A stretch of DNA of 64,000 nt, from positions 426,948 through 490,947 of the forward strand of contig NZ_AP018288.1 of assembly GCF_002368335.1 (NCBI RefSeq), in the 5' to 3' direction. The DNA is from Nostoc sp. NIES-4103 (lineage in GTDB: Bacteria; Cyanobacteriota; Cyanobacteriia; Cyanobacteriales; Nostocaceae). The notes below the pieces were generated by a model that worked only from the letters and a program-made list of their open reading frames with translations, was not told the DNA's origin and searched no databases. The position numbers and the translations under genes were made by a program. This document shows positions 18,869-27,928 of the stretch, piece by piece. Positions within the stretch are counted from its first letter, which is position 1; each line of letters starts with the position of its first letter.

Positions 18869-19390
18869 TCATATTTTCAGAAAGAATTGCACAACAGCTT
18901 TGGGATTAAAAACTGTTGAGCCTTGTGGTAAATATCCTGTAATAAAGGGAAGTAACCTTGCAGAGAATGAACCAGGTTTTGCTGGTAAGATTTTCTTAAT
19001 GTCGTGTAATTCAATTTCATTGACTGATTTCACAACTAATGCAAAGCAATAGTTATTGACTTGGAGAACAATAGCAATTGGTTGAGTGCATAGTGGCATT
19101 TGCTCAAAAAGAGGTGTACCACCAGTCATATGTTCCAAATCAATTAACCATAACATTTCACCTCGCCAATTATAAGCACCCAAGACAGTACTAGGAGTTT
19201 CTGGAACACTTAAAACATCATCCAGGCTGATTCGCATAATTTCTGTGATTTGTTCGAGCGGAATCAAACTATTTCCAAATGTACCAACAGGGAAACTTAA
19301 AAAACGTTGGCGATTATCTTCTATTGGGTTATCAAATAGCGACTGAGAGAGGTTAGCTGTTTTTAAAACAGAATCAAGAGATACAAGCAT
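18869..19390 (-). CDS. CheW-like coupling protein
   Basis: This is a 173-residue CheW-domain protein. It has FPVGTFGNSLIPLEQITEIMRI near the start, then VLGAYNWRGEMLWLIDLEHM, which replaces the family's GxxNLRGxxxPVxDL block with the same spacing, and VVKSVNEI in the middle. It should link the receptor downstream to the CheA kinase. It lies between the response-regulator kinase and the receptor, on the same strand as both. Confidence 0.85.
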   Translation of the reverse strand: MLVSLDSVLKTANLSQSLFDNPIEDNRQRFLSFPVGTFGNSLIPLEQITEIMRISLDDVLSVPETPSTVLGAYNWRGEMLWLIDLEHMTGGTPLFEQMPLCTQPIAIVLQVNNYCFALVVKSVNEIELHDIKKILPAKPGSFSARLLPFITGYLPQGSTVFNPKAVVQFFLKI

Positions 19391-19479
19391 AAATTTAGAT
19401 CTCAGTTAAACTTGTTTGATTTATTTAATAATTTTTTGTATAAGCAATAATAGGAAAATTTAATATTCTATTCCTCAGC

Positions 19480-20745
19480 TTATAATGGAAGATAAATTAT
19501 AAACTCTGCTCCTTCACCTGCTGTAGAGTTTACCTCTAAAGAGCCGCCGTGCTTTTCAAAAATGATTTGTCGTGCAATGGCTAACCCTAAGCCTGTTCCT
19601 TTCCCCACAGGCTTTGTAGTAAAAGCATATCCAAAAATCTTTTCTTGAATTTCATCAGGAATTCCCATTGCGTTATCCTGAATGTGAATTACAGCATGTG
19701 TACCTTCAGCATTCAAGGCAGTTTTAATTTTAATTTGAGGTTTTTTTGGGCTATTTAGATATTTATGATGATAATCTCTTAAAGCATCAACAGCATTTAC
19801 TAATAAATTCATAAATACTTGATTCAATGGACCAGGAAAGCAGGTAATTAAAGGTAATTTACCGTAGTCTTTGACAACTTCAATCTTCGGTTGCTTATCG
19901 TAGGCTTTTAATCTATGTTGAATAATTAATAATGTACTTTCTAACCCTTCATGAATATCAAAAGAAACTTTATCTTCGTTATCATGGCGTGAAAAAATTC
20001 TAAATGATTCACTAATATCTTTCACTCGCATAGCACCTTCTCGCATGGTGGTTAAGATATTTGTTAAATCTTCAATTAAAAAGTCTAACTCTATTTCTTC
20101 TGCATGGTTAATAATCTCATCATCAGTTGCTTTTTGCTGATAAAGTCGTAAATGTTCAACTAGTTCGTTAACATAGGTTGATGCATATATAGAATTAGCA
20201 CTAATAGCACCAATGGGATTATTAATTTCATGTGCAATACCTGCAACCAACTGTCCTAGTGTGGACATTTTTTCATTTTGTATTAACTGAATTTGGGATT
20301 TTTGCAATTGGTCTAATGCAATAGTTAATTCTGTAGTTTTTTCTGCTAATTGCTTGTTTAAATTTCTCAACTTGAGATGAACATTAACTCGTGCTAAGAT
20401 TTCTTCTTTTTGCAAAGGTTTTGTAATGTAATCGACAGCCCCTAAATTAAATCCTTTGACTTTATCTTCTGTTTGAGATAAAGCTGTCATAAAAATCACG
20501 GGAATATCTCGTGTTACTTCTACTGACTTTAAATGACGACATATTTCAAAGCCATCCATATTTGGTAACATGATGTCCAATAAAATTAGACTAGGCGAAA
20601 TCATTTCCACCTTTTCTAAAGCAGCTTCCCCACTATTAACAACAATAACCTTGAAACCAGACTGTTGTAACATACCCAATAGAACTGTGGAGTTAGTCGG
20701 GCTGTCATCAACTATCAAAATAGGGTTGTCTGTAGGTGAAATCAT
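19480..20745 (-). CDS. Receiver-histidine kinase, first gene of the chemotaxis-like operon
   Basis: The protein has 421 residues. An N-terminal receiver (about 7-122) has phospho-acceptor Asp57 in LILLDIMLPNMDGFEI and Lys109 in YITKPL. A coiled coil follows (about 125-160), then HisKA with His172 in LVAGIAHEINNPIGAI and a HATPase domain (GLGLAIARQI). It has no membrane segment, so it is a cytosolic inverted hybrid kinase. It may take phosphate from CheA through its receiver and pass a signal on. It is the promoter-proximal gene of a five-gene minus-strand set and probably heads the operon. Confidence 0.9.
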   Translation of the reverse strand: MISPTDNPILIVDDSPTNSTVLLGMLQQSGFKVIVVNSGEAALEKVEMISPSLILLDIMLPNMDGFEICRHLKSVEVTRDIPVIFMTALSQTEDKVKGFNLGAVDYITKPLQKEEILARVNVHLKLRNLNKQLAEKTTELTIALDQLQKSQIQLIQNEKMSTLGQLVAGIAHEINNPIGAISANSIYASTYVNELVEHLRLYQQKATDDEIINHAEEIELDFLIEDLTNILTTMREGAMRVKDISESFRIFSRHDNEDKVSFDIHEGLESTLLIIQHRLKAYDKQPKIEVVKDYGKLPLITCFPGPLNQVFMNLLVNAVDALRDYHHKYLNSPKKPQIKIKTALNAEGTHAVIHIQDNAMGIPDEIQEKIFGYAFTTKPVGKGTGLGLAIARQIIFEKHGGSLEVNSTAGEGAEFIIYLPL

Positions 20746-20817
20746 ATCTTTTTTTATCAGATGATAACCAGTTAAAAAGTATATCTATACTTCAAAATAT
20801 AAAAAAATGATGTTGAA

Positions 20818-21045
20818 GAAGAATTCAGAAGTCAGAATTCAGGAGTCAGAATCAATCAGTCGCGGGTCTGAATCCCCGACTGATTGAAGACCACCCTCAC
20901 GGGTTCGCCAGTTATTCATGGGGGTTTCCCCCATGAATAACTGGCGAACCAAATTTCACTCTTCTGAGGGGGTTTTAAACCCATTTATTCATCCGGCATT
21001 CGCACAGAATTCGCGCCTGTATTCTGACTCCTGACTCCTGAATTC
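20818..21045. repeat. Nested inverted repeats with a perfect 23-bp hairpin
   Basis: The centre, 20902-20950, is a perfect 23-bp stem (begins GGTTCGCCAGTTATTCATGG) with a TTT loop. Outside it lies a second hairpin at about 20852-20886 (AATCAGTCG...CGACTGATT). The whole is bracketed by CAGAATTCAGGAGTCAGAAT-type repeats in opposite orientation (about 20822-20850 and 21018-21043). It is non-coding, within a 910-base gap that otherwise shows only AT-rich sequence. Confidence 0.75.
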
Positions 21046-21602
21046 TATTCGATAATATTGAGTTAATTCTATATTAATGAAGGTTTAGTGTGTTCATTTT
21101 TCAATCGTTTAAAACTGGTATAATCAACTTGCAATACAGAAACTAACTGCTTCTGCATTAGACCAGTGAAATACAATAATACCAATTTGAAAAATAATTG
21201 CGACAGATGGATTATCCAAAAGCTTAGCCACTAACCCTTTACCAATCCAAAATTTAAAATCCAAAATGGTATAATTTACACACTAATTTCCCTACTTTTA
21301 GTTGGTTAATCGCTAATGTTTTCTGGAGATGCATTGATATTTATCTCCACCTGAGTGAGCCATAGTTCAGGCTCTATATTAAATATTAGCGACTTTAAAT
21401 CAATGACTACATCGAGGACAATACATAGAAATATTTTGTTTTTTAATTTATATAATAAGTAATAATTACTAGAGTATAATTACTCGATTAATACTATTAC
21501 AGTGATTTTTATATGAAGTAAATTATTTTTTTCACTCAAGCAAAGACGATGACATAAATAAGATTGAAATTCACAATTAGGATTTACGCAAAATTACACG
21601 CT

Positions 21603-21630
21603 GTAGGAGCAATTCATGAATTGCTCCTAC
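21603..21630. repeat. Perfect 28-base palindrome, possible terminator
   Basis: GTAGGAGCAATTCA and its complement lie back to back, 26 bases downstream of the broken ferritin-like gene. This is a known style of dispersed palindrome that can fold as a terminator. Confidence 0.6.
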
Positions 21631-21655
21631 GTGAATTTGGTATTAGCGATCTACT

Positions 21656-22206
21656 TCACTCACTGGGGTAAGGCTCGAAAAATGGAATGCCAAATCCCTG
21701 AGTTGCTAGCTTTTTGGCGATCGCCTGCAAGTTGATCATTTCCTGACGTGCACAGACAATATTGTTGGCATCTTCCATATCTCCTTTTGCATAAGCTGCT
21801 TCCAAGTAACCGAGAAGTCTGTGATACCCATCTAAGGCTTCTTTAACATCTGAATGATCACTAGGTGCAGGCGTAATATTTCTCAGGTATGCTGGTCTAG
21901 CGCCATTAGCCGCCGACCCATCTTGATAAATACGCAGTACCGTTTCGATTTCGCGGAACTTGCTAAAATGCTCCATACCATCGGCAATGATTCGCCCAGC
22001 TAGTTGAGTGCAACCTTAGCAGGGAGTGCTTTGTAATGCTCATTTTCCTTAAACATTATGTCTAATTTTGCTTGTGATTGCGTTCCCCACCCATAGAAGA
22101 ATCCTTGGCGCTGTGTAAATTGAGCAGTGTTATAGAGTCGCTTTGAAACTGCGGTTATTTCAGCAAAGTTGCGGCATCTATCTAATATCAATTCCTTATC
22201 TAGCAA
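21656..22206 (-). pseudogene. Frameshifted ferritin-like protein gene (tentative)
   Basis: Two minus-strand frames join with a single frameshift near 22000-22016. The 5' part (from 22206) ends ENEHYKALPAKVALN-stop. The other frame continues there as QLAGRIIADGMEHFSKFREIETVLR and runs to FGIPFFEPYPSE. The GRIIADGMEHFSKF helix and the helical remainder resemble ferritin-like domains of the VioB type, with one Glu-His pair visible. Family assignment is uncertain. The gene looks truncated at its start as well, so I treat it as broken. Confidence 0.45.
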
Positions 22207-22603
22207 TCAGCCTTTACCTACGAACTCAGCAAAACCATCTTTTAATAATACTGCCCTGCCATCCATGGTGTACTACACTGGACAAACCAAGATGACAGGA
22301 CTTTACATCAATGGGTTGATAAAATGCACAGAAGCGATCGCTTTGCCTGATGGTAACTTAGTCCGGTGGTTGGGTAACTTTGACCTGTTGACCATGCGAG
22401 ACTATTGCACCAAACCACTGGCGACTACCAGCTTAATCGAGCAATTGCATCAGCAGCAATTAGGTGAAGCAGAAGCCCTCTACTTAATTCGCTGGTGTTT
22501 ACAACGTAACATTCTCTCAACCGCAGATATAAAAGGGAATTGGGAATTGGGAATTGGGTATGGGGCATGGGGAATTGAAACAACTGATATCAAGTCCGGT
22601 TAA
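22169..22603 (+). CDS. Hypothetical protein, possibly a gene remnant
   Basis: This 144-residue frame overlaps the 5' end of the broken ferritin-like gene on the other strand. It ends inside a dispersed repeat (22588-22634), and its last residues (GNWELGIGYGAWGIE) come from low-complexity repeat DNA. The middle (about residues 33-115) has a normal protein look (GNLVRWLGNFDLLTMRDYC, GEAEALYLIRWCLQRNIL). It may be the tail of a larger gene cut by rearrangement. No family is recognised. Confidence 0.3.
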   Translation: MRHLSNINSLSSNQPLPTNSAKPSFNNTALPSMVYYTGQTKMTGLYINGLIKCTEAIALPDGNLVRWLGNFDLLTMRDYCTKPLATTSLIEQLHQQQLGEAEALYLIRWCLQRNILSTADIKGNWELGIGYGAWGIETTDIKSG

Positions 22604-22634
22604 TTAGTTATAATTCCCACAGTCATTGCACCCC
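22588..22634 (+). repeat. Dispersed repeat, copy 1 (second copy at 62205)
   Basis: The core TCCGGTTAATTAGTTATAAT and the following bases through CATTGCACCCC recur at 62205-62251 with very few changes. In both places the repeat starts at or just after a stop codon and runs into a C-rich then AAGCGTAGC-type sequence. Confidence 0.65.
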
Positions 22635-23392
22635 ACCCCCAACCCCTCCCCGTCAACGGGGAGGGGAACGAAAGCGTAGCTTTTGCGTAGTGGTTTTAAA
22701 GTCAGCAAGCTGTCAACAAACAAAATCAATGGTCAACCTAATGTCGAATATTACTGGATACCTGAGTCTGGGGCAAAGTATTGATCAAAAGTCTTGAATC
22801 GGGAACCTCTAAGTGGCGTTGTCAAAAAGTGAGTAGTAAGAGCTTTGGATTTTTTCCCAACAAAAAAACCGTAGTTGGACTGCTACGGTTTATTTGAGTG
22901 AAATACTGAACTCTAGCCTTTTATAAAAAATTGGCGTTTTACAACTTCAGCTCTTTACCTATCGGGAATCTCTTTGGAACTTCAGTCTAACTACTTGTTA
23001 TAGGTTCGTCATTACTTATTTTAGAGATTTAATTAAGTGAGTTATTCATCTCATGTATCCGTGAGATGTTATTTATTTAGTAAGGTAAAAAACCTGTATC
23101 AGCTAATACTGCCGTAAATATACTTAATAAATTAATATTTCCTATACGCGAGTAGATAAAATAAGCGTTTTAGAAGTTAAAATAAGCACTTTTGTCTCAG
23201 ATAAAAAATTCCGTGAATAACGAAAAGAAAATTTTGCTTATAGGCAAAAAACACTTCTTGAAAGCTAGTCGTGTCGTTGGCTGTAGGTTTTTCAATGGGT
23301 TAGATGTAGTTTGTTTTTAAATTTATAACTTTTGTTGCATATAAATAAATTTTAACAAGAAAAAATAGCGATCGCAGTAGGTGCAAACACCC

Positions 23393-23425
23393 AAAAAAAC
23401 CCCGCTGAACAATCGGGGTTTTTTT
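23393..23425. terminator. Orphan bidirectional terminator
   Basis: AAAAAAACCCCG pairs perfectly with CGGGGTTTTTTT around a nine-base loop. This is a textbook intrinsic terminator in both directions, about 400 bases from the nearest gene end. Confidence 0.75.
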
Positions 23426-23756
23426 GCAACAATATTGCCATTGTTACGCTGTATGAATTCCTAAAACACAGCAATTATCAGGATTCAAGCAAATCTTACC
23501 TTGTTTATTGAAAGTATTCTTTCTCTCTGACTACGTATATAGCTGTCTATCTATGGAGCTAAGATTTTGGGTGTGTAGTTAACGATAGAAAGTGAACTAC
23601 CCACACTGACTTGGAGTACCAAGTACGGCGATTTAGTTAAGCCTTAGAAGCTTACTCTAGAAACCTAGCTAGGCCAAGAGTAGTGAAGTCTATGTATTTG
23701 CGATCGCAATTTCCCGACTCATGCCAGGAAGTATATTGTGAAAGTTTTCACAAGAA

Positions 23757-23782
23757 AAGCCACAGATGTAAAGCTGTGGCTT
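23757..23782 (-). terminator. Terminator of the DUF892 gene
   Basis: The stem AAGCCACAG/CTGTGGCTT lies 39-64 bases after the stop codon. On the minus strand it is followed by a T-rich tail. Confidence 0.65.
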
Positions 23783-23820
23783 AACTAAATACTTTGAACT
23801 AGCATTCTGTTTGCAGACGG

Positions 23821-24384
23821 TTAGCGAGACTTCTTATGAGATGAACCTGTAGATGAACCTTGAGCGGACTGTGCCTCTTGAATTAGCTGTGGCTTCAACT
23901 GCTCAAGTTTTTGAGCGGTCTGCTCTTCCTGTTGCAAGTTTTGCTGTAGCAATTGCACAACCTGGTTCTGCCCCAACACCTCAGCATTCTTAATCAAGTC
24001 ACGATAGGTGACAATCTCTAACTGTTCGACCTTCGCTTGTTCCCCTACTAGTGCCAAATCTACAATTGTTGGATTATCGCTAGCTAGTAGTACTAATTTC
24101 TGACCATCACTAATTAGACCAGCTGCCACATCAGAATTGACTCGTTGTGGTTGCTGCCCCAAGGTGCTAAAAACCTGCTCTAGATTCTTAATTTGCTGCT
24201 CAGTTTCCCGAATATGGGTTTCAATCAAGGACTTCAACTGTTGATGTTGAGAATACTGCCAGCTTAACTGCTGTCCTTCCAAAAAGCGAATTTCAGCATC
24301 GTAGATAGCCCCAATTTTGTAGAGGAACTTATCGTGCAAGTTAGTGATTTTTTTTGTACCTGGACGTTCGCTAAGTTGAACCAT
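23821..24384 (-). CDS. DUF892 (YciF-like) ferritin-fold protein
   Basis: The protein has 187 residues in four long helices, with acidic/His positions as in the YciE/YciF ferritin-like family: YDAEIRFLEGQQL, HIRETEQQIKNLEQVF, EQAKVEQLEIVTYRDLI, QQNLQQEEQTAQKLEQL. It ends in a Ser/Gly/Lys-rich tail. YciF proteins are stress-linked, and their metal chemistry is not well defined. It is a single gene with its own terminator. The start is supported by AGGAGAA upstream. Confidence 0.82.
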   Translation of the reverse strand: MVQLSERPGTKKITNLHDKFLYKIGAIYDAEIRFLEGQQLSWQYSQHQQLKSLIETHIRETEQQIKNLEQVFSTLGQQPQRVNSDVAAGLISDGQKLVLLASDNPTIVDLALVGEQAKVEQLEIVTYRDLIKNAEVLGQNQVVQLLQQNLQQEEQTAQKLEQLKPQLIQEAQSAQGSSTGSSHKKSR

Positions 24385-24658
24385 TGTTATTCTCCTAAAG
24401 GTTTAACCCTTTACTTAAAAGTCACCTCTTTAACCTAAGTCCCTCATCCAGTCTTCTCTTCATACAAAAGGCACAGCTAACTGTTAATTCTGACTGCTAA
24501 ATCAAATACATAACTTAGTGTCCAATTAATATTTAGTATTTTTTTACACAAAATGGTGCTGTTCGGTAATGCCACCAAACTCTTACGCCATCACCGTGAC
24601 AGGCTGATGAACGAATCAGGTAAAGTAAAGATAAGTAAAGAAGGTGCTTAGAACCAAA

Positions 24659-25339
24659 ATGGCTGCTCTACGCTTAGAGGAAATATCTACTCAGTTAGAA
24701 AGTCCAAATTTACGTGATCGCATGGTAGCTCTTGCCAGCCTGCGCGATGTATCCCCCGAAGATGCAGTACCTTTAATTAAAAAAGTATTGCACGATGAAT
24801 CTCTGCAACTGCGCTCAATGGCAATATTTGCCTTGGGAATCAAGCCAACGGCAGAAAATTATCCAATTTTGGTGAAAATTCTGGAAAATGACCCAGACTA
24901 TGGCATTCGCGCTGATGCTGCTGGTGCTTTAGGATATTTAGGTGATGCTAGAGCCTTTGAGGTGCTGGCGCGGGCATTTTATGAAGATACTGATTGGCTA
25001 GTACGTTTTAGTGCAGCTGTTTCTTTAGGTAATCTCAAAGATCCACGCGCTCGTCAAATCCTCATCCAGGCTTTGGATAGCCAGGAAGTAGTTTTGCAAC
25101 AAGCTGCAATTTCTGCACTAGGAGAAATTGAAGATATTGAGTCTGTGGACAATATCCTGCGCTTTGCCCAATCAGAGGATTGGTTAGTTCGGCAACGTCT
25201 TGCAGAAGCTTTAGGTAATCTTCCCACTGCCAAAAGTGTATCAGCTTTAAAATACTTGGAAAAAGATGTCCATGCTAATGTGCAACAAGCAGCAAAAATT
25301 TCCCTCAAAAGACTAGAGGAAAGAGAAAATCAAGTTTAA
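24659..25339 (+). CDS. HEAT-repeat protein, NblB/PBS-lyase-like
   Basis: The ATG at 24659 (MAALRLEEIS) is preferred to the GTG 15 bases upstream, because the repeat solenoid starts right after it. The product has about 226 residues made of six or seven HEAT/PBS-lyase repeats of about 31 residues (VRFSAAVSLGNLKDPRARQILIQAL and like units). Cyanobacterial relatives include NblB (phycobilisome degradation) and bilin lyase subunits of the E/F type. Its position 77 bases before a CpcS-type lyase gene supports a role with phycobiliproteins. It is not known whether it acts in assembly or in breakdown. Confidence 0.82.
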   Translation: MAALRLEEISTQLESPNLRDRMVALASLRDVSPEDAVPLIKKVLHDESLQLRSMAIFALGIKPTAENYPILVKILENDPDYGIRADAAGALGYLGDARAFEVLARAFYEDTDWLVRFSAAVSLGNLKDPRARQILIQALDSQEVVLQQAAISALGEIEDIESVDNILRFAQSEDWLVRQRLAEALGNLPTAKSVSALKYLEKDVHANVQQAAKISLKRLEERENQV

Positions 25340-25416
25340 TATTAGTATCTCCTACTATCTTTTTAATCAATAATTTAGTGGGATTTTTAGCATTTGAATG
25401 CAGGGTAATTTCATTC

Positions 25417-25974
25417 ATGAATATTGAAGAGTTTTTTCAGCTGAGTGCTGGTAAATGGTTTTCCCATCGTAGTACTCACCATTTGGCTTTTAATCAATCT
25501 GAAGATGGTAAATCAGATATCATCATTGAGCCACTGGCAACAGACCATCCAGAGGTAATCAAACTATGTCAACTATACGAAATTGCTCCTAGTTCAGCTG
25601 CTTGTGGTGCCAGAGTTACCTGGAACCAAACAACAGAACGGAATAAACAAAAACACAGCGGATCTACTGTGATAGTCTCAGTACCCGATGTGGATAATCC
25701 TGATGAAGGCAAGTTACTGCGGGAAACAGCTCAGGAAGCCCCTGTAATTGGCCGTTATAAAATTGGCAGTGATGGTGCGCTGACTCTAAGTGTCAAGTCA
25801 GAAACCATGTATTCTCAAGAACGCTTATGGTTTGCTAGCCCCAACTTGCGGATGCGTGCGCGTGTCTTCAAGCGTGTAGACGGCTTTAGTATGGCTGACT
25901 TCACCTCTGAAATTCGTATGGGTGGTATCCCATCAACTACAAAAGTGTCAGAGACTGCTAGTTCATCTAGTTAA
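25417..25974 (+). CDS. CpcS/CpeS-type phycobiliprotein chromophore lyase
   Basis: The start at 25417 (MNIEEFFQLSAGKWFSHRSTHHLAF) is the standard start of the family. The product has about 185 residues and a lipocalin-like beta barrel. SAGKWFSHRSTHH, the middle GRYKIGSDGALTL and ERLWFASPNLRMRARV are hallmark blocks. These enzymes attach phycocyanobilin to Cys-84-type sites of phycocyanin and allophycocyanin subunits. The Ser/Thr-rich tail is dispensable in relatives. It is probably co-transcribed with the HEAT gene. Confidence 0.9.
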   Translation: MNIEEFFQLSAGKWFSHRSTHHLAFNQSEDGKSDIIIEPLATDHPEVIKLCQLYEIAPSSAACGARVTWNQTTERNKQKHSGSTVIVSVPDVDNPDEGKLLRETAQEAPVIGRYKIGSDGALTLSVKSETMYSQERLWFASPNLRMRARVFKRVDGFSMADFTSEIRMGGIPSTTKVSETASSSS

Positions 25975-26257
25975 TGGAAGGGGAAGGGGGGAAGGGGAAG
26001 GGGAAGGGAACGCGATATTTAAAAACAGGGGTTTCAAGTATTTGCCTGCTGATTTTTATCGCACTACGTATCTGGTAAAATCTGATTTTAATATTCTGGG
26101 CAATTAAGATAGGAGCTTTGTACCATGTGGGGAAAAGTTTTAACTTTAATTCCCTTCCTCTTCCTCTTTTTCTTTTCCCCTTTTTGGTAAGAGAGATTTT
26201 TAGTGATTTGTGACCTTGTTACCTTCCCCTTCCCCCTACCCCTTCCCCTTCTCTTTT

Positions 26258-27742
26258 TTAAATTTGTAACAAGTTAGCGATCGCTTGGGGTAATGGCAGC
26301 ACAATCATCACTAATAAAGCCATTGCTATCAATCCTAAAATGTCACGTCCGTTATCCAGTTCAGTGATATCATTCAAGGCAGGTTCATCCACTGGATTGA
26401 TAAACAATAAAATGATTGCCCAAACAAAAAATTCTGATTGCACTAAAGAAAGTAGTAACAGCAACAAGCGTGCAATTTGCCCAATCACAATTGCAGTTCT
26501 TTGTCCAAACATCGCATGGACAATGTGACCACCGTCTAATTGTCCTACGGGCATCAAATTTAATGCTGTGACGATTAATCCTAGAAAACCAGCTACTGCT
26601 ATGGGATGCAAATCAATAGCTGATTTTGCAGTTAACTGACTGCCTAATGCTAATTTTGAGAGTAATGCTAGTAAGATTGAGTATTTAGGATTAAGAGCAT
26701 CAGGATTTAACAGTCCCGTTTTTTCAGTCAAAGTCACCACATTAGAATTAGCCAGACCCCATATTAATAAGGGTAATGTAGCGACAAAACCAGCAATTGG
26801 CCCAGCAATGCTCACGTCAAATAAAGCTTTGCGGTTGGGAATGGGACTACGCATTTGAATAAAAGCCCCAAAAGTTCCCAAGAAAAAAGGCATGGGGATA
26901 AAGTAAGGCAGCGTTGAGCGAATTTTGTAGAACCTAGCTGTCAAATAATGACCCAGTTCGTGAATGCCTAAAATAGTTATTAGCCCTAGAGCATAGGGCA
27001 GTCCTTGCAAAAGCACACTTGGATCAGATTCTACTTGAGTTGGTTCAACCCCTGCAATTCTGGCTCCCACCAAGGTAGTAGTTGCTAAAGTCGCTAATAG
27101 CAGTAATAATGCTAATCCTGGTCGGGTTAACTTTTCTGGTTTACCTGCATTTGCTGCTTTAGCCGCCTGAGTGTTGGGAACAAGTACAAAGAAAGGTTTG
27201 CCATTGAGGCCTTCTTGAAAAATCACCAAAAAGCGATCGCCAAATTCTGCTTCCACATTTGCCTTAATCTGTTGATAGGCAATGGTAGGTGTAGTTCTCA
27301 ACTGACCCCGGCAAATTACAGCTTGGGGTCTATATTCAATATTTTGGATGTAGTAAACCGACCAGGGAAAACAATTTCGCAGTTGGGTTTCTTCCGTTAG
27401 CTCGATGGGACGCACTGGTACTGGTTCTACGGTAGGATGGATAGCCGATTGTGATTCAATAGCTTGAGGTTGGGTTTGTTGATCTTTTGGTACTCGACGC
27501 CCCAATTGAAATAAAAGCCAGTATAACAGAAGGCAGAAAGTTGACGGCCAGATGATCAGTGATGGCGGCGGAGGTTGTTTTACCCCATGGATGAGCGTCC
27601 ACCCGCCCAATACCAATGCTGGTGTCATCAAAACTAGCCACAACAACCAGACCGGTGTTCGAGTAATGTTAGCGACACTACGCTGCACCATTAGATAAGT
27701 AGCTAGTCCCAGTAGTAGGAGAAGAAACCAAAAAAATGTCAT
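26258..27742 (-). CDS. Site-2 protease family membrane metalloprotease
   Basis: The protein has 494 residues: two N-terminal membrane helices, a soluble segment (about 85-205), then a core of about six helices. The zinc site HELGH is in LGIHELGHYLTARF. The third ligand, Asp, lies in LMPVGQLDGGHI, the S2P signature. This is the long form shared by cyanobacteria and plant plastids (EGY type). It likely cuts membrane-held regulators such as anti-sigma factors. No such target is adjacent. Confidence 0.9.
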   Translation of the reverse strand: MTFFWFLLLLLGLATYLMVQRSVANITRTPVWLLWLVLMTPALVLGGWTLIHGVKQPPPPSLIIWPSTFCLLLYWLLFQLGRRVPKDQQTQPQAIESQSAIHPTVEPVPVRPIELTEETQLRNCFPWSVYYIQNIEYRPQAVICRGQLRTTPTIAYQQIKANVEAEFGDRFLVIFQEGLNGKPFFVLVPNTQAAKAANAGKPEKLTRPGLALLLLLATLATTTLVGARIAGVEPTQVESDPSVLLQGLPYALGLITILGIHELGHYLTARFYKIRSTLPYFIPMPFFLGTFGAFIQMRSPIPNRKALFDVSIAGPIAGFVATLPLLIWGLANSNVVTLTEKTGLLNPDALNPKYSILLALLSKLALGSQLTAKSAIDLHPIAVAGFLGLIVTALNLMPVGQLDGGHIVHAMFGQRTAIVIGQIARLLLLLLSLVQSEFFVWAIILLFINPVDEPALNDITELDNGRDILGLIAMALLVMIVLPLPQAIANLLQI

Positions 27743-27928
27743 GATCTTCAGTGATTTTGAAAAAATGTCCTACCATGAGTGCCAGCATCAGGGCTGAAAC
27801 TACAAGGCAGACTCTAAACCCACTTTCCTCCAACGGTTAACAGCGCTTGTTAATTCTCAAGTATCAATTCTTGAGAAGTTCAACTCTGTCACCAGATTTT
27901 CCCAACTCCTCAGTTTTGGTTTTTTCTC

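Larger units (their letters stand above)
22607..23820. other. 1.2-kb gap without genes, with three hairpin terminators
   Basis: No convincing frame is present. It contains a stem AAACCGTAG/CTACGGTTT (22866-22891), a perfect 12-bp A-run/T-run terminator (23393-23425) and the terminator of the DUF892 gene (23757-23782). The first could end the frame at 22603. The second has no neighbouring gene and may end an unannotated small RNA. Confidence 0.5.

Noticed and set aside
23100..23425. Known cyanobacterial small RNAs such as Yfr1
   Set aside because: The terminator is similar in style, but the conserved ACTCCTCACAC core of Yfr1 is absent.
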